This document shows positions 21,526 through 31,683 of a stretch of DNA of 64,000 bases, piece after piece; within the stretch, counting starts at the first letter, position 1; the number at the start of each line of letters is the position of its first letter. The stretch is from assembly GCA_963680875.1 (NCBI GenBank), contig OY804578.1, positions 27,185,101-27,249,100 of the forward strand. The letters are read 5' to 3'. The stretch comes from Bathymodiolus brooksi. Taxonomy: Eukaryota > Mollusca > Bivalvia > Mytilida > Modiolidae. Made by a program: the position numbers and the translations under genes. The notes under the pieces are model-generated. The model saw only the letters and a program-made list of their open reading frames with translations, did no database searches and had not been told where the DNA came from.

Positions 21526-21572
21526 TTGAGAAAAAATATTTGACTGTTGTGGAAGCGAAAGTAGCCAAGAAA
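21526..21572 (+). CDS. Host membrane-protein gene, first cytoplasmic exon
   Basis: A 47-base exon between TTGTTTTACAG and a perfect GTAAGT donor, phase 1 in and phase 0 out. It completes the TTT codon split after the transmembrane exon and reads FEKKYLTVVEAKVAKK. The basic cluster sits a few residues inside the membrane, consistent with the positive-inside rule. YLTV could be a tyrosine-based sorting motif (YxxV-type), which is inference only. Confidence 0.65.
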
Positions 21573-21905
21573 GTAAGTTAAAATATCAATATATTATTAT
21601 ATTTTATAACTACAATTCAATTTCTCGGTTAGTTGAAATACATTGCAGGGTTGCTGGCTCAAGATGTAACGCATACCAAAGGGTATTATTTACAATACGG
21701 TCCTGAAACCGACGCGAATGCACAGTTGTGGTTTTGCAATAGAGGTGGTGAATCGACTGTTTCCGTTGTCGTTGTCCTATTTCAATAGTAAGGTCAGTCT
21801 ATCACACTCACGAGGGTCGACATGTCAAGATAATATGCTAAGCACAAGCTGGTTCCTATTACCAGCACTTTTTGAACAGGGAATTAACTTTAAAGTACGA
21901 ATAGT

Positions 21906-22145
21906 ATGATGGCTAGTACATTAGAAAAGTTTGAAGACATCAAAAGGCAATCAGAAGCCATAATGAAGGACAGACAATACATTGGCCAAAGGAAAAGGAC
22001 ACAAAATGATCAACAAAACATTACACAAAAGTCTAAAGATCGAGAAACACCTCCACTTACAACCGGGGGTGCACCCAAATGTTTCACAAGGATAGTCATT
22101 TCCTGTTCCTCATGTGGCACACGTCATTTATCTATCAAAGGATAT
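21906..22145 (-). mobile_element. Penelope-like family B 3' tail, minus
   Basis: GAAAAGTTTGAAGACATCAA, GACAATACATTGGCCAAAGG, AAGTCTAAAGATCGAGAAAC and CCTGTTCCTCATGTGGCACA match the other family B tails in reverse orientation. The 80-codon + ORF across it is incidental. Confidence 0.65.
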
Positions 22146-22490
22146 TGAGATGGCTAAACTGCTTGCCTGAATAATTATGAGAATGTTTTCTTCTTTTGTC
22201 CGATTCGAACCATATACCGAATTTGCAAATAAAAACTCAACTGGTTGCGTACATTAAGCAAGAGTAGTATCTATTTAATTTTCGGGTTTTCTTTATGGTG
22301 ATTCATGCAGTCCGATCTTATTGCTGTTTGATCTCCTTCTGATTTCAATGTTCAGATTTTGGTTATATTCACCCTTTCCGCCTATCGCTATGTTGCCCGC
22401 TACGAAATCTGTATTACAAATTAGTGTTCCATTAGTCGTAAGCACAAACAAAGGTGGTAGGTATTAGGTTCTAGACCTTCCTGATAAGAA

Positions 22491-22680
22491 ATAAGGGTAA
22501 TAACAAAATTACCGAACTCCGAGCAATCTTACAAAGAGAAAGTCAAAACTCATAAGTATATAAACAGATAAAATCAGTCAACAACCGGAAAACTGTGAAA
22601 ACCGTAATGACCCTGACTTGGTAGAGGCATTTCTAAAGAAATGGTTTGTTAAATCAGATTTTGAAGTGCCAAACCTCAGT
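22491..22680 (-). mobile_element. Penelope-like family A 3' tail, minus
   Basis: It begins at the family terminus ATAAGGGTAATAACAAAATT and runs back through CAACAACCGGAAAAC, CCTGACTTGGTAGAGGCAT and the TTTCTAAAGAAA hairpin to CCAAACCTC. It contains only the last ~190 bases of the family. Confidence 0.8.
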
Positions 22681-23061
22681 GGTAAAATGTGATAATATAT
22701 TGCATGCAGTTTGAAGCAATTTGAATCGCCTGTATCTTCGGCACATTCTGTGATATATTTTAGATGGATGTACATGGATTTATTGGGGAAAACAATACAG
22801 CAACAAGCTTCTAAATATTTGAGCAAGTCAACATATAAGTAAAGGACTTCACATAACTATAGATAGAAAAAACACGAAAATCGTCAAAATCTGAACAAAT
22901 TCATCCACTTTACGTCTAAATATTTCATGTAATTCGCTCCAAAGATATTTATGTTATCTTACGACATATGACGTGCATCCCAACGAACGGACATAATGAT
23001 TACTAAAGGGTGCCCACCGAAACTCTATAGTGCAATTATATTTTGTTGTTATCTATTGTAG

Positions 23062-23106
23062 GTGAAGATGATCCTGTTTTTTTCAAAGACAAAGTCTGCA
23101 CGCTTA
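23062..23106 (+). CDS. Host membrane-protein gene, cytoplasmic microexon
   Basis: A 45-base exon between ATCTATTGTAG and GTGAGT. In the phase required by the preceding and following exons (0 in, 0 out) it reads VKMILFFSKTKSARL. In phase 1 it would read EDDPVFFKDKVCTL, which looks equally protein-like, so an additional unseen exon could change the frame. The splice signals are good; the reading frame is less certain. Confidence 0.5.
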
Positions 23107-23599
23107 GTGAGTGTTCAATATTAACAAATATCCTTTGTTCTTTACCCTTGTAATTTCGAATTAGTTGTAGGCGTTGTCATGTAATAGTGATTGTCTAATT
23201 TAATTTGCTTGTATATACATGTATATAGGTTTATTGGTATTGAAAACAACTTTTAAGAATATTCCAGTCATATCCAAGCTTTCAGATTTAATATATTTAT
23301 ATGAATACCAAGGGACTTGCGAACGACGGGATTCTGACAAGCTTTACAGTGTTACAACTCACTGCATTCATTTGTGATAGACATAAGCAAAGACTGCATA
23401 GACAGAGATAAATCCAATGGACGCGACCACGGCGACGATCCCCGAGTTAGATTCCTTATTACCCGTATTCATGCATTACCTGTATATTTACAATGCTTTC
23501 TTATTTTTATTTTCGGTTCGTTCTTTGCTTTGTTTATGCTTTAATTTTATTATGTTATACAGCTTTATTATTTTATCCAGGCATACTTCTCTTAAGATA
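23107..23599. other. Intron sequence, nothing recognised
   Basis: AT-rich, no repeat noticed apart from a short TGTATATACATGTATATAGG run near 23211. Confidence 0.35.
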
Positions 23600-25725
23600 T
23601 TAACATAGAAGAGTACCTTAATAACCCTCTGACTTGTGACTGCTCCCACTCTCCTTTTCAATACAACCCATCTGGACATGTAATCACTGGTGATCTGAAT
23701 ATCATTCAACATGATAGTCTCCGAAAGGTGATTTCTCATGGTCCTAAATTCAGAGAACCTCAACACATCAATTGGAAACATAATTTCAAGATAATTATGG
23801 ATGCTGTTGAAGATTATGCCAGAAGGTGGATAAAGAGAGAAGTAGACCACGATCCTGAGTTAGATGCCTTGTCAGACTGGGTTAGAACAATTAGGTCTCT
23901 AGTACAAGGTCGAATTAACAAACTCAAAAATTGTGTTAATAGTCGACCTAAGTCTGTATTTAAAGACCAAGAAGCTGTTGAGCGTCTTTACTCTCTTCAT
24001 GACAAACATGTTATCGTTCCTGCGGACAAGGCTTCCAACAATATCGTGTTTGTATGGAAATCATATTACTTCGAATGCCTAATCAAGGAATTAGGCATAA
24101 ATAAAAACACCTCTAGTAATACCACATACAAACAACTTCGTTCGACAAAGATGAAATCCTAGCTAACCACAGATCATTCATGACCTCTTTAAACATTCCC
24201 TCTGGTAAAGAGTCTGAGGATTTACCCTATTTATATTGGATACCTAAACTCCATAAGACACCATTCAAATAAAGGTACATAGCGGGATCATCAACTTGTT
24301 CGACGAAAGAATTGTCTATTCACCTGACAAAGATTCTGTCTGCAGTAAAAGAGGGACAAGAGAAATATTGTGAAACTGTTTACTCGCGTAGTGGCATAAA
24401 TCACATGTGGATTTTGAAAAACTCTAAAGATCTTTTGGATAACCTGAAATCAAGATCTTTCTCTCATGTATCCTCCATCAAAACTTTTGATTTTTCAACT
24501 CTATATACAACCCTATCGCATGACAAATTAAAAACCCGCTTAAAAGAAACAATTCATAAAGCTTTTAGTCATAGAAACTATGGCTCAAAATGTGTTGTGT
24601 TAGGGTACAATTCCACATATTTTTCAAACAAAATTCAAAAAGGTAAAACATGGTACTCCGAGGAACAAGTGATCAGTATGCTGGAGTTCCTCATCGATAA
24701 CATATTTGTCTCCTTTGGAGGGACACTGTTTCAGCAGGTCGTCGGCATACCAATGGGTACGAATTGTGCCCCTCTTCTAGCCGATTTATTTTTATACTCA
24801 TATGAGTCGGAGTTTCTTCAAAAGCTTGTAAAAGATAAGAAAATTCATGAGGCTAGAGCCTTTAATTTCACATACAGGTATTTTGATGAGGTTTTATCTA
24901 TCAATAATTCTAGATTTGCAGAATTTCTCCCATTGATATATCCCCCAGAGCTGGAAGTTAAAGAGACCACCGATACAGCTTCGTCCGCATCATTTTTGGA
25001 CTTATACCTCGAATTTGACGACAGTGGTCAACTCAGTACTAAAATTTATGATAAGCGGGACGACTTCAATTTTAAAATCATAAATTTTCCAAACATGTGC
25101 AGCAATATACCAGCTTCTCCTGCATATGGTGTTTACATCTCGCAATTGATTCGCTATGCAAGGGCCAGTAGCAATTATTCTGATTTCCTGAAACGTCATC
25201 TTCATCTGAGAAACAGGCTACTGGACCAGGGCTATTAAAAGATTCGCCTTATTCGATCTCTTAAAAAGTTTATATTCCGATACCAAGATCTTGTCGAAAT
25301 ATATTCCGTCTCTGCAGAAAAAATTATAAGCGATGCATTTTCATATAGTGAAAATGTATAAAGATATAGAAGTCAAAAAATGTCAAGGATATTTTTTTTG
25401 TCAATGTGTGACGTAAAAATATTTTTGACATTTACGTCACGGAGTATGGTACTGCTTTGACAACTATTTTACCTATTTTGTTCCTGTATTTAAATACTGT
25501 TATTGTGACAGCCGGAACCTTTGAACCGTAATGAGAGCGGGAGGTTTGGCGCCTTAAATCTGATTCAACCCACCATTTCTTTAGAAATGCCTGTACCAAG
25601 TTAGGGTCAATACGGTTTTCACAGTTTTCCGGTTGTTGACTGATTTTGTCTGTTTATATAATTATGAGTTTTGACTTTCCCTTTGTAAGATTGTTCGGAG
25701 TTCGGTAATTTTGTTATTACCCTTA
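23600..25725 (+). mobile_element. Penelope-like family A element, decayed copy
   Basis: It includes N-terminal RT sequence (from about 23607: EEYLNNPLTCDCSHSPFQYN, then GHVITGDLNIIQ), the RT core, and the full 3' untranslated tail ending TTGTTATTACCCTTAT. Coding frames are 23607-24162 and 24312-25238. The 5' boundary is not defined. No GIY-YIG endonuclease motif was recognised after the RT, so it either belongs to an endonuclease-lacking lineage or the domain is lost. It sits in a host intron in sense orientation. Confidence 0.85.
23607..25238 (+). pseudogene. Penelope-like family A RT, inactivated
   Basis: A frameshift near 24135 (reading changes after NTSSNTTYK) ends the first frame at 24162. 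A stop near 24271 (CATTCAAATAAAGG) follows before the second open piece (24312-25238). RT motifs visible are FDFSTLYTTLSHDKL and QQVVGIPMGTNCAPLLADLF. The catalytic box reads YFDE instead of YIDD: the second aspartate of the metal-binding pair is lost, so it could not polymerise even if translated. A premature TAA follows LLDQGY at 25236 where the copy at 32 kb continues KKIRLIRSLKKF. A dead copy of an RNA-templated DNA polymerase. Confidence 0.85.
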
Positions 25726-25949
25726 TTAACTTGATATCAAATGGATCAAATGTCAAAAATGTGTGTGCTATCTTTGGTTCCGTCACCAATGGAGACAAAG
25801 AATACATTTTCATATTAGTTATTATTATTGAGTTATTTTTTCCAGACTCGTTACTTGGTTTTACGTATTTAGTATTATATGGTGTTATTGTGGAGGTGAT
25901 TGTATTGCTTCCAATATACTACGGATTCGCCAAATGTCAAGGTATTATT

Positions 25950-26065
25950 TTGTAATATTTGAATCAATCACTGGGTTAATACTTGGTGGACCATGATATC
26001 ATCCACCCAGTAGTCAGTGTTTCGGCACTATCAATCTCATCTCTCAGGAATAGATGACCTTAGCT
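25950..26065 (+). repeat. Dispersed repeat R3, partial copy
   Basis: It shares CACTGGGT, GGTGGACCATGATATCATCC, ACCCAGTAGTCAGTG and TTCGGCACT with the reverse complements of the copies at 10336 and 50880. It is short and rearranged. Confidence 0.45.
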
Positions 26066-26467
26066 GCTTTTGGCTATTTTGTTTAGGCCCTTTGGTTTTC
26101 TTGCTCCCAAAGACCTTTGCATTAGTTGGCTTTCAAATATTTTGACTTTGAGTGTTCCTGATGAAGATTATTCCATGACGATTATTACAGAAACCCTTCG
26201 TACGCACAAACTTGCTATCTATATTTTTTATCAGAAAAGATTTTCTTTTTACAAGTACAAAAAGTGAACATAATACCCAATTATACGTCAGTTATAAGGG
26301 GGTATAAGGGAGTTGGTTTAAATAATTTGCAGATTGGTGGAGATATTTTGTTTACAATTTAAGGTGAACCATAAAACAGCAAGTGATATTTTTATTTTGT
26401 TCATTAACAGTACATAAGTAGGCACTTGATATGGTTGTACAATTGCTTATAGTATATTGATATGATT

Positions 26468-26640
26468 TGATTTGATGATTGTTGGTGTTTAACGCCACTT
26501 GCAGCATTATTTCAGCTATATCATGGCGACCAGATTTATTGGTGGAAGACACCGGAGTACCCGGAGAGAACCACCGACCATTGGCAAGCAACTAGTAAAC
26601 TTTATCACTTGCGGGTGCACCATTTTTGTAATTTACAAAG
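26468..26640 (-). mobile_element. SINE-A, minus copy (head missing)
   Basis: Reverse complement of the SINE-A body: the core appears as TTTCAGCTATATCATGGCGAC, preceded by GGTGTTTAACGCCACTTGCA. Further on come GGAGTACCCGGAGAGAACCA and GCACCATTTTTGTAATTTAC. The tRNA-like head is absent. Confidence 0.75.
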
Positions 26641-26850
26641 CTATATTGATATGAAGATGCAGCAGAATTGTATGTCTTAAAGATGAAGCAACACATTGGG
26701 TTCTCAATGTTCTTTCTCCTATTTTCTATATAATTTTTTTCTGTAGAAAGCACCAAATATGTTATTATTTCTAACGCATAATTATGTAATTTGCTATGTA
26801 TTCATCATTATATATATATATGTGTATATATCCACTTATTTTATTAACAG

Positions 26851-27314
26851 AATGACTGGTGATTGGTGTAAGAATTGGGATAGTATTTGCATTAAGTTGT
26901 ATGTGCCTAGTTGTTATCTGGATTTTGATGAAGCTCGTCAACAACGGTGCGTATTATGATTTTTTGCATGTATCTTGTATTCATCTTTTCCCCTGACGAA
27001 ATTCCAAACAAATATGACACGATTTGCTTGAATAGTTTAATTTATTCGTTATTAGTAAGAGGATACAGAATACGGGTGCATTACGATCAGATCAATTGCC
27101 ATCTATAATTTTGAAACCCACCAGCAGCTTCCTTTTCCGGAATGCGGTGAATAGGGATAGGAATAGTAATACCGGTTATATCAAACCAAAGAATGACAGT
27201 GTAATACATCGAGCACATTTACTGTCGATCTGGGTAGATAGAGTACCACAATATCATAAGCTTCCTGTTGAACAGGGTAGATGGAATTGTATAGTTATAA
27301 TTAATAATATATAA
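26851..27314 (+). CDS. Candidate two-exon coding segment (uncertain)
   Basis: The exon 26851-26946 (acceptor TTTTATTAACAG, donor GTGCGT) is open only in phase 2, reading MTGDWCKNWDSICIKL through DFDEARQQ. A 109-base gap ending TTATTAG leads to 27056, where phase 2 again fits and the frame stays open to TAA at 27314. It includes PSIILKPTSSFLFRNAVNRD and VPQYHKLPVEQGRW. The matching phases argue for splicing. However, KLPVEQGRW also resembles the C-terminal KLPIExGRW motif of LINE ORF2 proteins, so it could be a retroelement remnant. It does not fit the frame of the membrane-protein gene. Confidence 0.3.
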
Positions 27315-28545
27315 TATGTAATGACATTGATGACGAATTCCATTATATGAATATAATGTAAATACGTTGTGCAAAACCGAAAATGTAGAATTATTATTGT
27401 TATTAGTGAAATACCAATGTAGTAAAAAGTAAGAAACTTGTGACAACAAATAACAAATTTATCAATCTTTGTAATGTATTAATCTAATCAACAATGGTGT
27501 CTGTTTTAAACCAGCATTATATTTAATCAACAGTACCTCTTATTATAAAGATTAAAACGTGGCATCAAGCGGACAACAATATGGATACTATTTTGGTCTA
27601 TATACAGTAGAATAATAAAGAATACATTCAGTGTGTTGGTCTAGTATCAGATCCTTCTTTCAATCTGATTAGTTCCCAATTAAATGAAAATAAAAAAAAT
27701 ATGTCTTCAGTTATCTTTAAATTATAAAGAACGTCATATGTTTTATGTTTTCAGAAAAACAAATACTGATTTAATTGTTAGAACTGCGTGTCCCTATTTC
27801 CAAAATGGTCACTTCTGTGATAATAAGCTATGATAAATAGATAAAAAAACAATAATGTTGTCATTGATCACACTGTGATATTAAGCCTGGATTGTTATAC
27901 TAATGATATTTCCTTAAATGTTGCTACGATATTCAACATGAATATATTGTTGTTGTTTTTTGTCTGAAAATTCGTTTCTTTTTCATATAAACTACAGGAG
28001 TAAAATGTAAATCATCCTCATATATTTTTTGTTCCTCCGAAGTACCAGCAGTGGTCGGTTAAAAAACGAGAGGCACCATGAATGTTCGGTAAGCCGAAAA
28101 GTTCCCTAATATGTAAAAAAATTTACAGAAAACTTTTTGTAGAGTAATATTTGATAATTTGTCAGGAAGTTGTGTCGTCAATAGAGGTTTTATTTGTATT
28201 GTTTGGAAATGCAATATGAATACTATAATAAAGTATGTATGATAGCCATTATAAAACAAAACACCGATCTCACGGATTTTGCTTTCGGAATTAATTTATA
28301 GGAGACCTTACAATAGATTTATAACTTTGATTTTTTAATATGATAATAGTGAGTCGTTAGTTTTTTTCAAAGAACAACTACAAATTTTGCAAGGACAAAT
28401 GTATTAATAGTCGTCACCGTGAACAATATTGCTAGAATTATTTGAGAAATTAAAGATGAAATTAATATCAATATAACTGTATTTATCCTGCAACTACCGT
28501 GTGTATGGAAACAAAATTGGGGAAGGGTAATATATATAGATTATT
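27315..28545. other. Intron sequence, nothing firm
   Basis: A possible terminal exon after ATGTTTTCAG at 27755 would read KTNTDLIVRTACPYFQNG and stop shortly after, but nothing else supports it. Confidence 0.3.
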
Positions 28546-28640
28546 ACATGGCATTTTTCATATCATACCCTTTATCAGCCCTAGGTCATGATATCAGCCC
28601 GAGAGTACTGATAAAGGGTATGATATGAAAAATTACATGT
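28546..28640. mobile_element. Palindromic element (ACATGGCATTTT family)
   Basis: The left arm ACATGGCATTTTTCATATCA with TACCCTTTATCAG pairs with CTGATAAAGGGTATGATATG and AAAAATTACATGT. It is related to 5213-5288 by its ends. The centre CCTAGGTCATGATATCAGCC differs. Confidence 0.75.
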
Positions 28641-29124
28641 TGTGATATGCTTATCGTTTAACAGATGAAATAACTTATTTGTTCCAAAATGTTTTGGTCA
28701 ATTTTGGCTAAAATTAAATACAAAGTTATATAATAAGAAATGTATTTTTTTAATATGCAATTCCAGTAAACGCACTTTTTTTTTATCTTTTTCCATATCA
28801 TCAGAAAGAAAATTGGCAGTTAATAATATTCTGTGCAAATATTCATTGTCAGCACAGTTTTCCGGAAATTCACGAAGTGAACTTACGAACATTGACGGAA
28901 AGGCATGTAATAACATTCCGGAAGCAGTTAATATACTTGCTTTATTGGCCCTCTTGGACCATTCTTGTGAAACTGAGTGAAATAAACATAATTACTCTTA
29001 TTATTCTAAACAAAAATCATAGATTTATCACAGGTTAAAATTGTAGCTATATTATCTATAAGTATATGATAAATAGCTTTATCGGAACAGAGACAATTTC
29101 GTACATTTTAATTTGCAAATATTC

Positions 29125-29390
29125 ACCGGATTTGCAGCTAGATTAACACGACGGGTGCCACTAGTGGACCAGGAACTGTCTACCCTTCAGGAGCACCTAC
29201 ATTATAATATCTAAGAAACGGCTTTATATCGCGCATTTGGAAGATAATTAAGTAGAAACTTACATTGTTTAAAATCCCCAGGATTTTAGTGGCGTTCGTG
29301 TTTGTCAATCTACGGTTTTCTGTGGAGTGCTTTGTAGAGCATTGTCTGCCGTTTTGTCTTTTTCCCTTGGTCATTGTATTTGTTATTTTG
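29125..29390 (+). mobile_element. Penelope-like family B 3' tail, plus, interrupted
   Basis: CTAGATTAACACGACGGGTG, CACTAGTGGACCAGGAACTG and CTTCAGGAGCACCT are followed, after about 85 unrelated bases, by TTTTAGTGGCGTTCGTGTTT and TTTGTAGAGCATTGTCTGCC. The interruption at about 29200-29277 may be a small insertion. Confidence 0.7.
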
Positions 29391-30017
29391 TATTACTCGT
29401 ATGTTAGTACATATCATTCCATGGTCGAAACTGTAACAAATAAGTGGTCAACGTGGGATGCATGTACGATATCAGAAAAGTTGATAAATTTGCAGGACGA
29501 TCCTCTTATCGTTCCTCTTATATATTTATATATAACATATTGTTTTGTTATTTTAACAAGTTTGTATCGTATTGCTCTTTAATCTTCAGCCATTATGGTG
29601 GGTACAGACTTTACCTTACTAATACGTTAAATTTAGGAGCTGATTTTATGCCAACCTTAGTTTACTTTCTCCATACTTCAATGCTAACTTTATCCATGCT
29701 GCAATGCTCTCAAGTGGGTGATGGTATTAGAGCAAGCATGTTTGGTAAATAACACAGATTTATTTTTATCACACTTTGACCATGTCCATGCCATTGTAGA
29801 TTTACGTTAATTATTTTTTTACGTTTTTATTTACAATATTTTCTCTTTGTAAGCAAGCGGGTCCAATATATAGTATATTGACAAATACATTACATTGAAC
29901 AAAAAAAATATGAAACCATCAAGTTTGCTTTTAAGCTTGTTGTTTGTTATTTCGCCTCCATGTATGGTGTATTTTGGTTCAGTACATATAACATTTTTGT
30001 GGGTGACAAACCAATCC

Positions 30018-30240
30018 ATAAACTAGATTAACACGACGGGTGTCACTAGTGGAACAGGAACTGCTTACCCTTCCGGAGCACCTGAATTCATCCCCGGTTT
30101 TTAGTGGGGTTCGTGTTACTCGATCTTTAGTTTTATTGGTATGTTTTGTAGATCGTTGTTTGTCCTTTTCTACTTTTTCTTTTGGCAATTGTGGGGTCTG
30201 TTCTTCTACAATATACGAATCCTGATTACTCATTTCCTAC
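30018..30240 (+). mobile_element. Penelope-like family B 3' tail, plus
   Basis: A clean copy: CTAGATTAACACGACGGGTG, CACTAGTGGAACAGGAACTG, GGTTTTTAGTGGGGTTCGTG, GTAGATCGTTGTTTGTCCTT and TACCTTCAAACTCCTC at its end. ORFs on both strands are incidental. Confidence 0.75.
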
Positions 30241-30599
30241 CTTCAAACTCCTCTATTTATATAATATTATACAGAAAGTGTATTAATTATTTATACAGAA
30301 ACGTCAAAATGTGAAGACAAACCGGAAAATTATAAATTACGATGACAGAAAAGGCTACAACATAAATGTGATTATTTATGGAATCTTGAAATCTTTGATG
30401 TTTATTTCTAACCAACAGTAGACACTGTTAACAATCAAATGTATATTATGTAGAAACATATATATATGTATGCTAATTGTGATTATTATATGATGATGCA
30501 TGTGCATTAATATAGCTTTACAGTGCTTTTTATTGATTTATGTAACATATCTAGTAAATAATTATGTTAGTATTGTATTGGCCACATCATTGTTCTAAG

Positions 30600-30764
30600 A
30601 AGGGAGGCTTGGTGCCATAAAATGAGTTTAGCCCTACCACTTTTTATTAAAGTGTCTGTACCAAGCCAAGAAAGCTAACATTATGTATTTGTGCTTAGGG
30701 ATGTCGATTTTGCCTTTTCTACGACTTGTTCTGTTCTGTTGGATTTTAGAACATTTTTGACAAA
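30600..30764 (+). mobile_element. R element (PLE-type 3' tail)
   Basis: It starts GGGAGGCTTGGTGCCATAAA, then CCACTTTTTATTAAAGTG (a hairpin), TCTGTACCAAGCCAAGAAAG and a T-rich end with TTTAGAACATTTTTGACAA. It aligns over about 64 bases with the 3' tail of Penelope-like family A near 25530. It lies directly left of the first unit of the 2.27-kb tandem array. Confidence 0.7.
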
Positions 30765-31369
30765 GTTGTTGCTTTTTCACCCTATCTGGGTATTGTAGGA
30801 AAACCCTTTCGGAAACACACTTATGATGTTTTAAGAAAAAAAACGTCTTTATCATACGACCGGACATTGATAAGTACAAATTATGTCCCGGAAATGTTTA
30901 ACTGGTTTTTTTAATATAAGTTTTCATATAATATTTTAGACAAATATATTTTATAAGGAAGAAATCCAGATTATGTTCATGTAAACCTACAGTTTACGAC
31001 ATTGCAAGAAACTTACGTTGCGACCAACTGATTCCTGGCTACTATCTTTTTATAATAATTATGTATATAGGACAATTATTGTGTATTATCAATGTGTATT
31101 TCATTATTTTTGTAATTTATGCCTACAGCATTACAATTATTTGAAGTATTTATATTGATCAATGGGCTAAGTTATTGGTTTTGAACGTCACTTTCAGTAA
31201 TCTTACCGCTATATGGTGACTACCATACATAAAGGGGGAAGTTCTGACAGTAAGTATGAACTGCACCGTCCATTTGTATTTAAACCTTCTCAATTCACTC
31301 ATATAACTGTGTACGATCCTATGTACAGGTGTTGGGCTTGTGGTCAGGATCTAAGGCCCTTAACCATTC

Positions 31370-31560
31370 TACCACTAATAATAGCCCCGCCACTTTTTAT
31401 TGAAGTGTCTGTACCAAGCCAGGAAAGTGAGCATTATGTATTTGTACTTAGGGGTGTCGATTTTGCCTATTTCTACAACTTTTTGTTCTGTTCTGTTGGC
31501 TTTTAGAACATTTTTGACAATGTGGTATTTTTTTGTATTTTATTTTTATCTAAAACTGTT
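31370..31560 (+). mobile_element. R element in array unit 1
   Basis: CCGCCACTTTTTATTGAAGT, GTCTGTACCAAGCCAGGAAA, TTGCCTATTTCTACAAC and GACAATGTGGTATTTTTTTG. The corresponding copies in later units are at about 35462, 37742 and 40012. Confidence 0.7.
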
Positions 31561-31683
31561 TTAATGCATGATGTTTTAATTGTGGAAGTTACACTTAAAG
31601 TTTGTGTTAAACGATCATCCGACACCTCTATAGGTTCCAGATTTATATTCATCTGATGTAAGATCTGCTCATTCGTTTCCAAA

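Noticed and set aside
26155..26200. Hammerhead ribozyme core (CTGATGA followed by GAAA)
   Set aside because: The words occur, but the intervening bases do not form stem II. No other convincing hammerhead core was seen in the Penelope-like tails by eye.
29265..29752. Two overlapping hydrophobic ORFs
   Set aside because: The first reads through a Penelope-like tail; the second shows no conserved motif or splice support.
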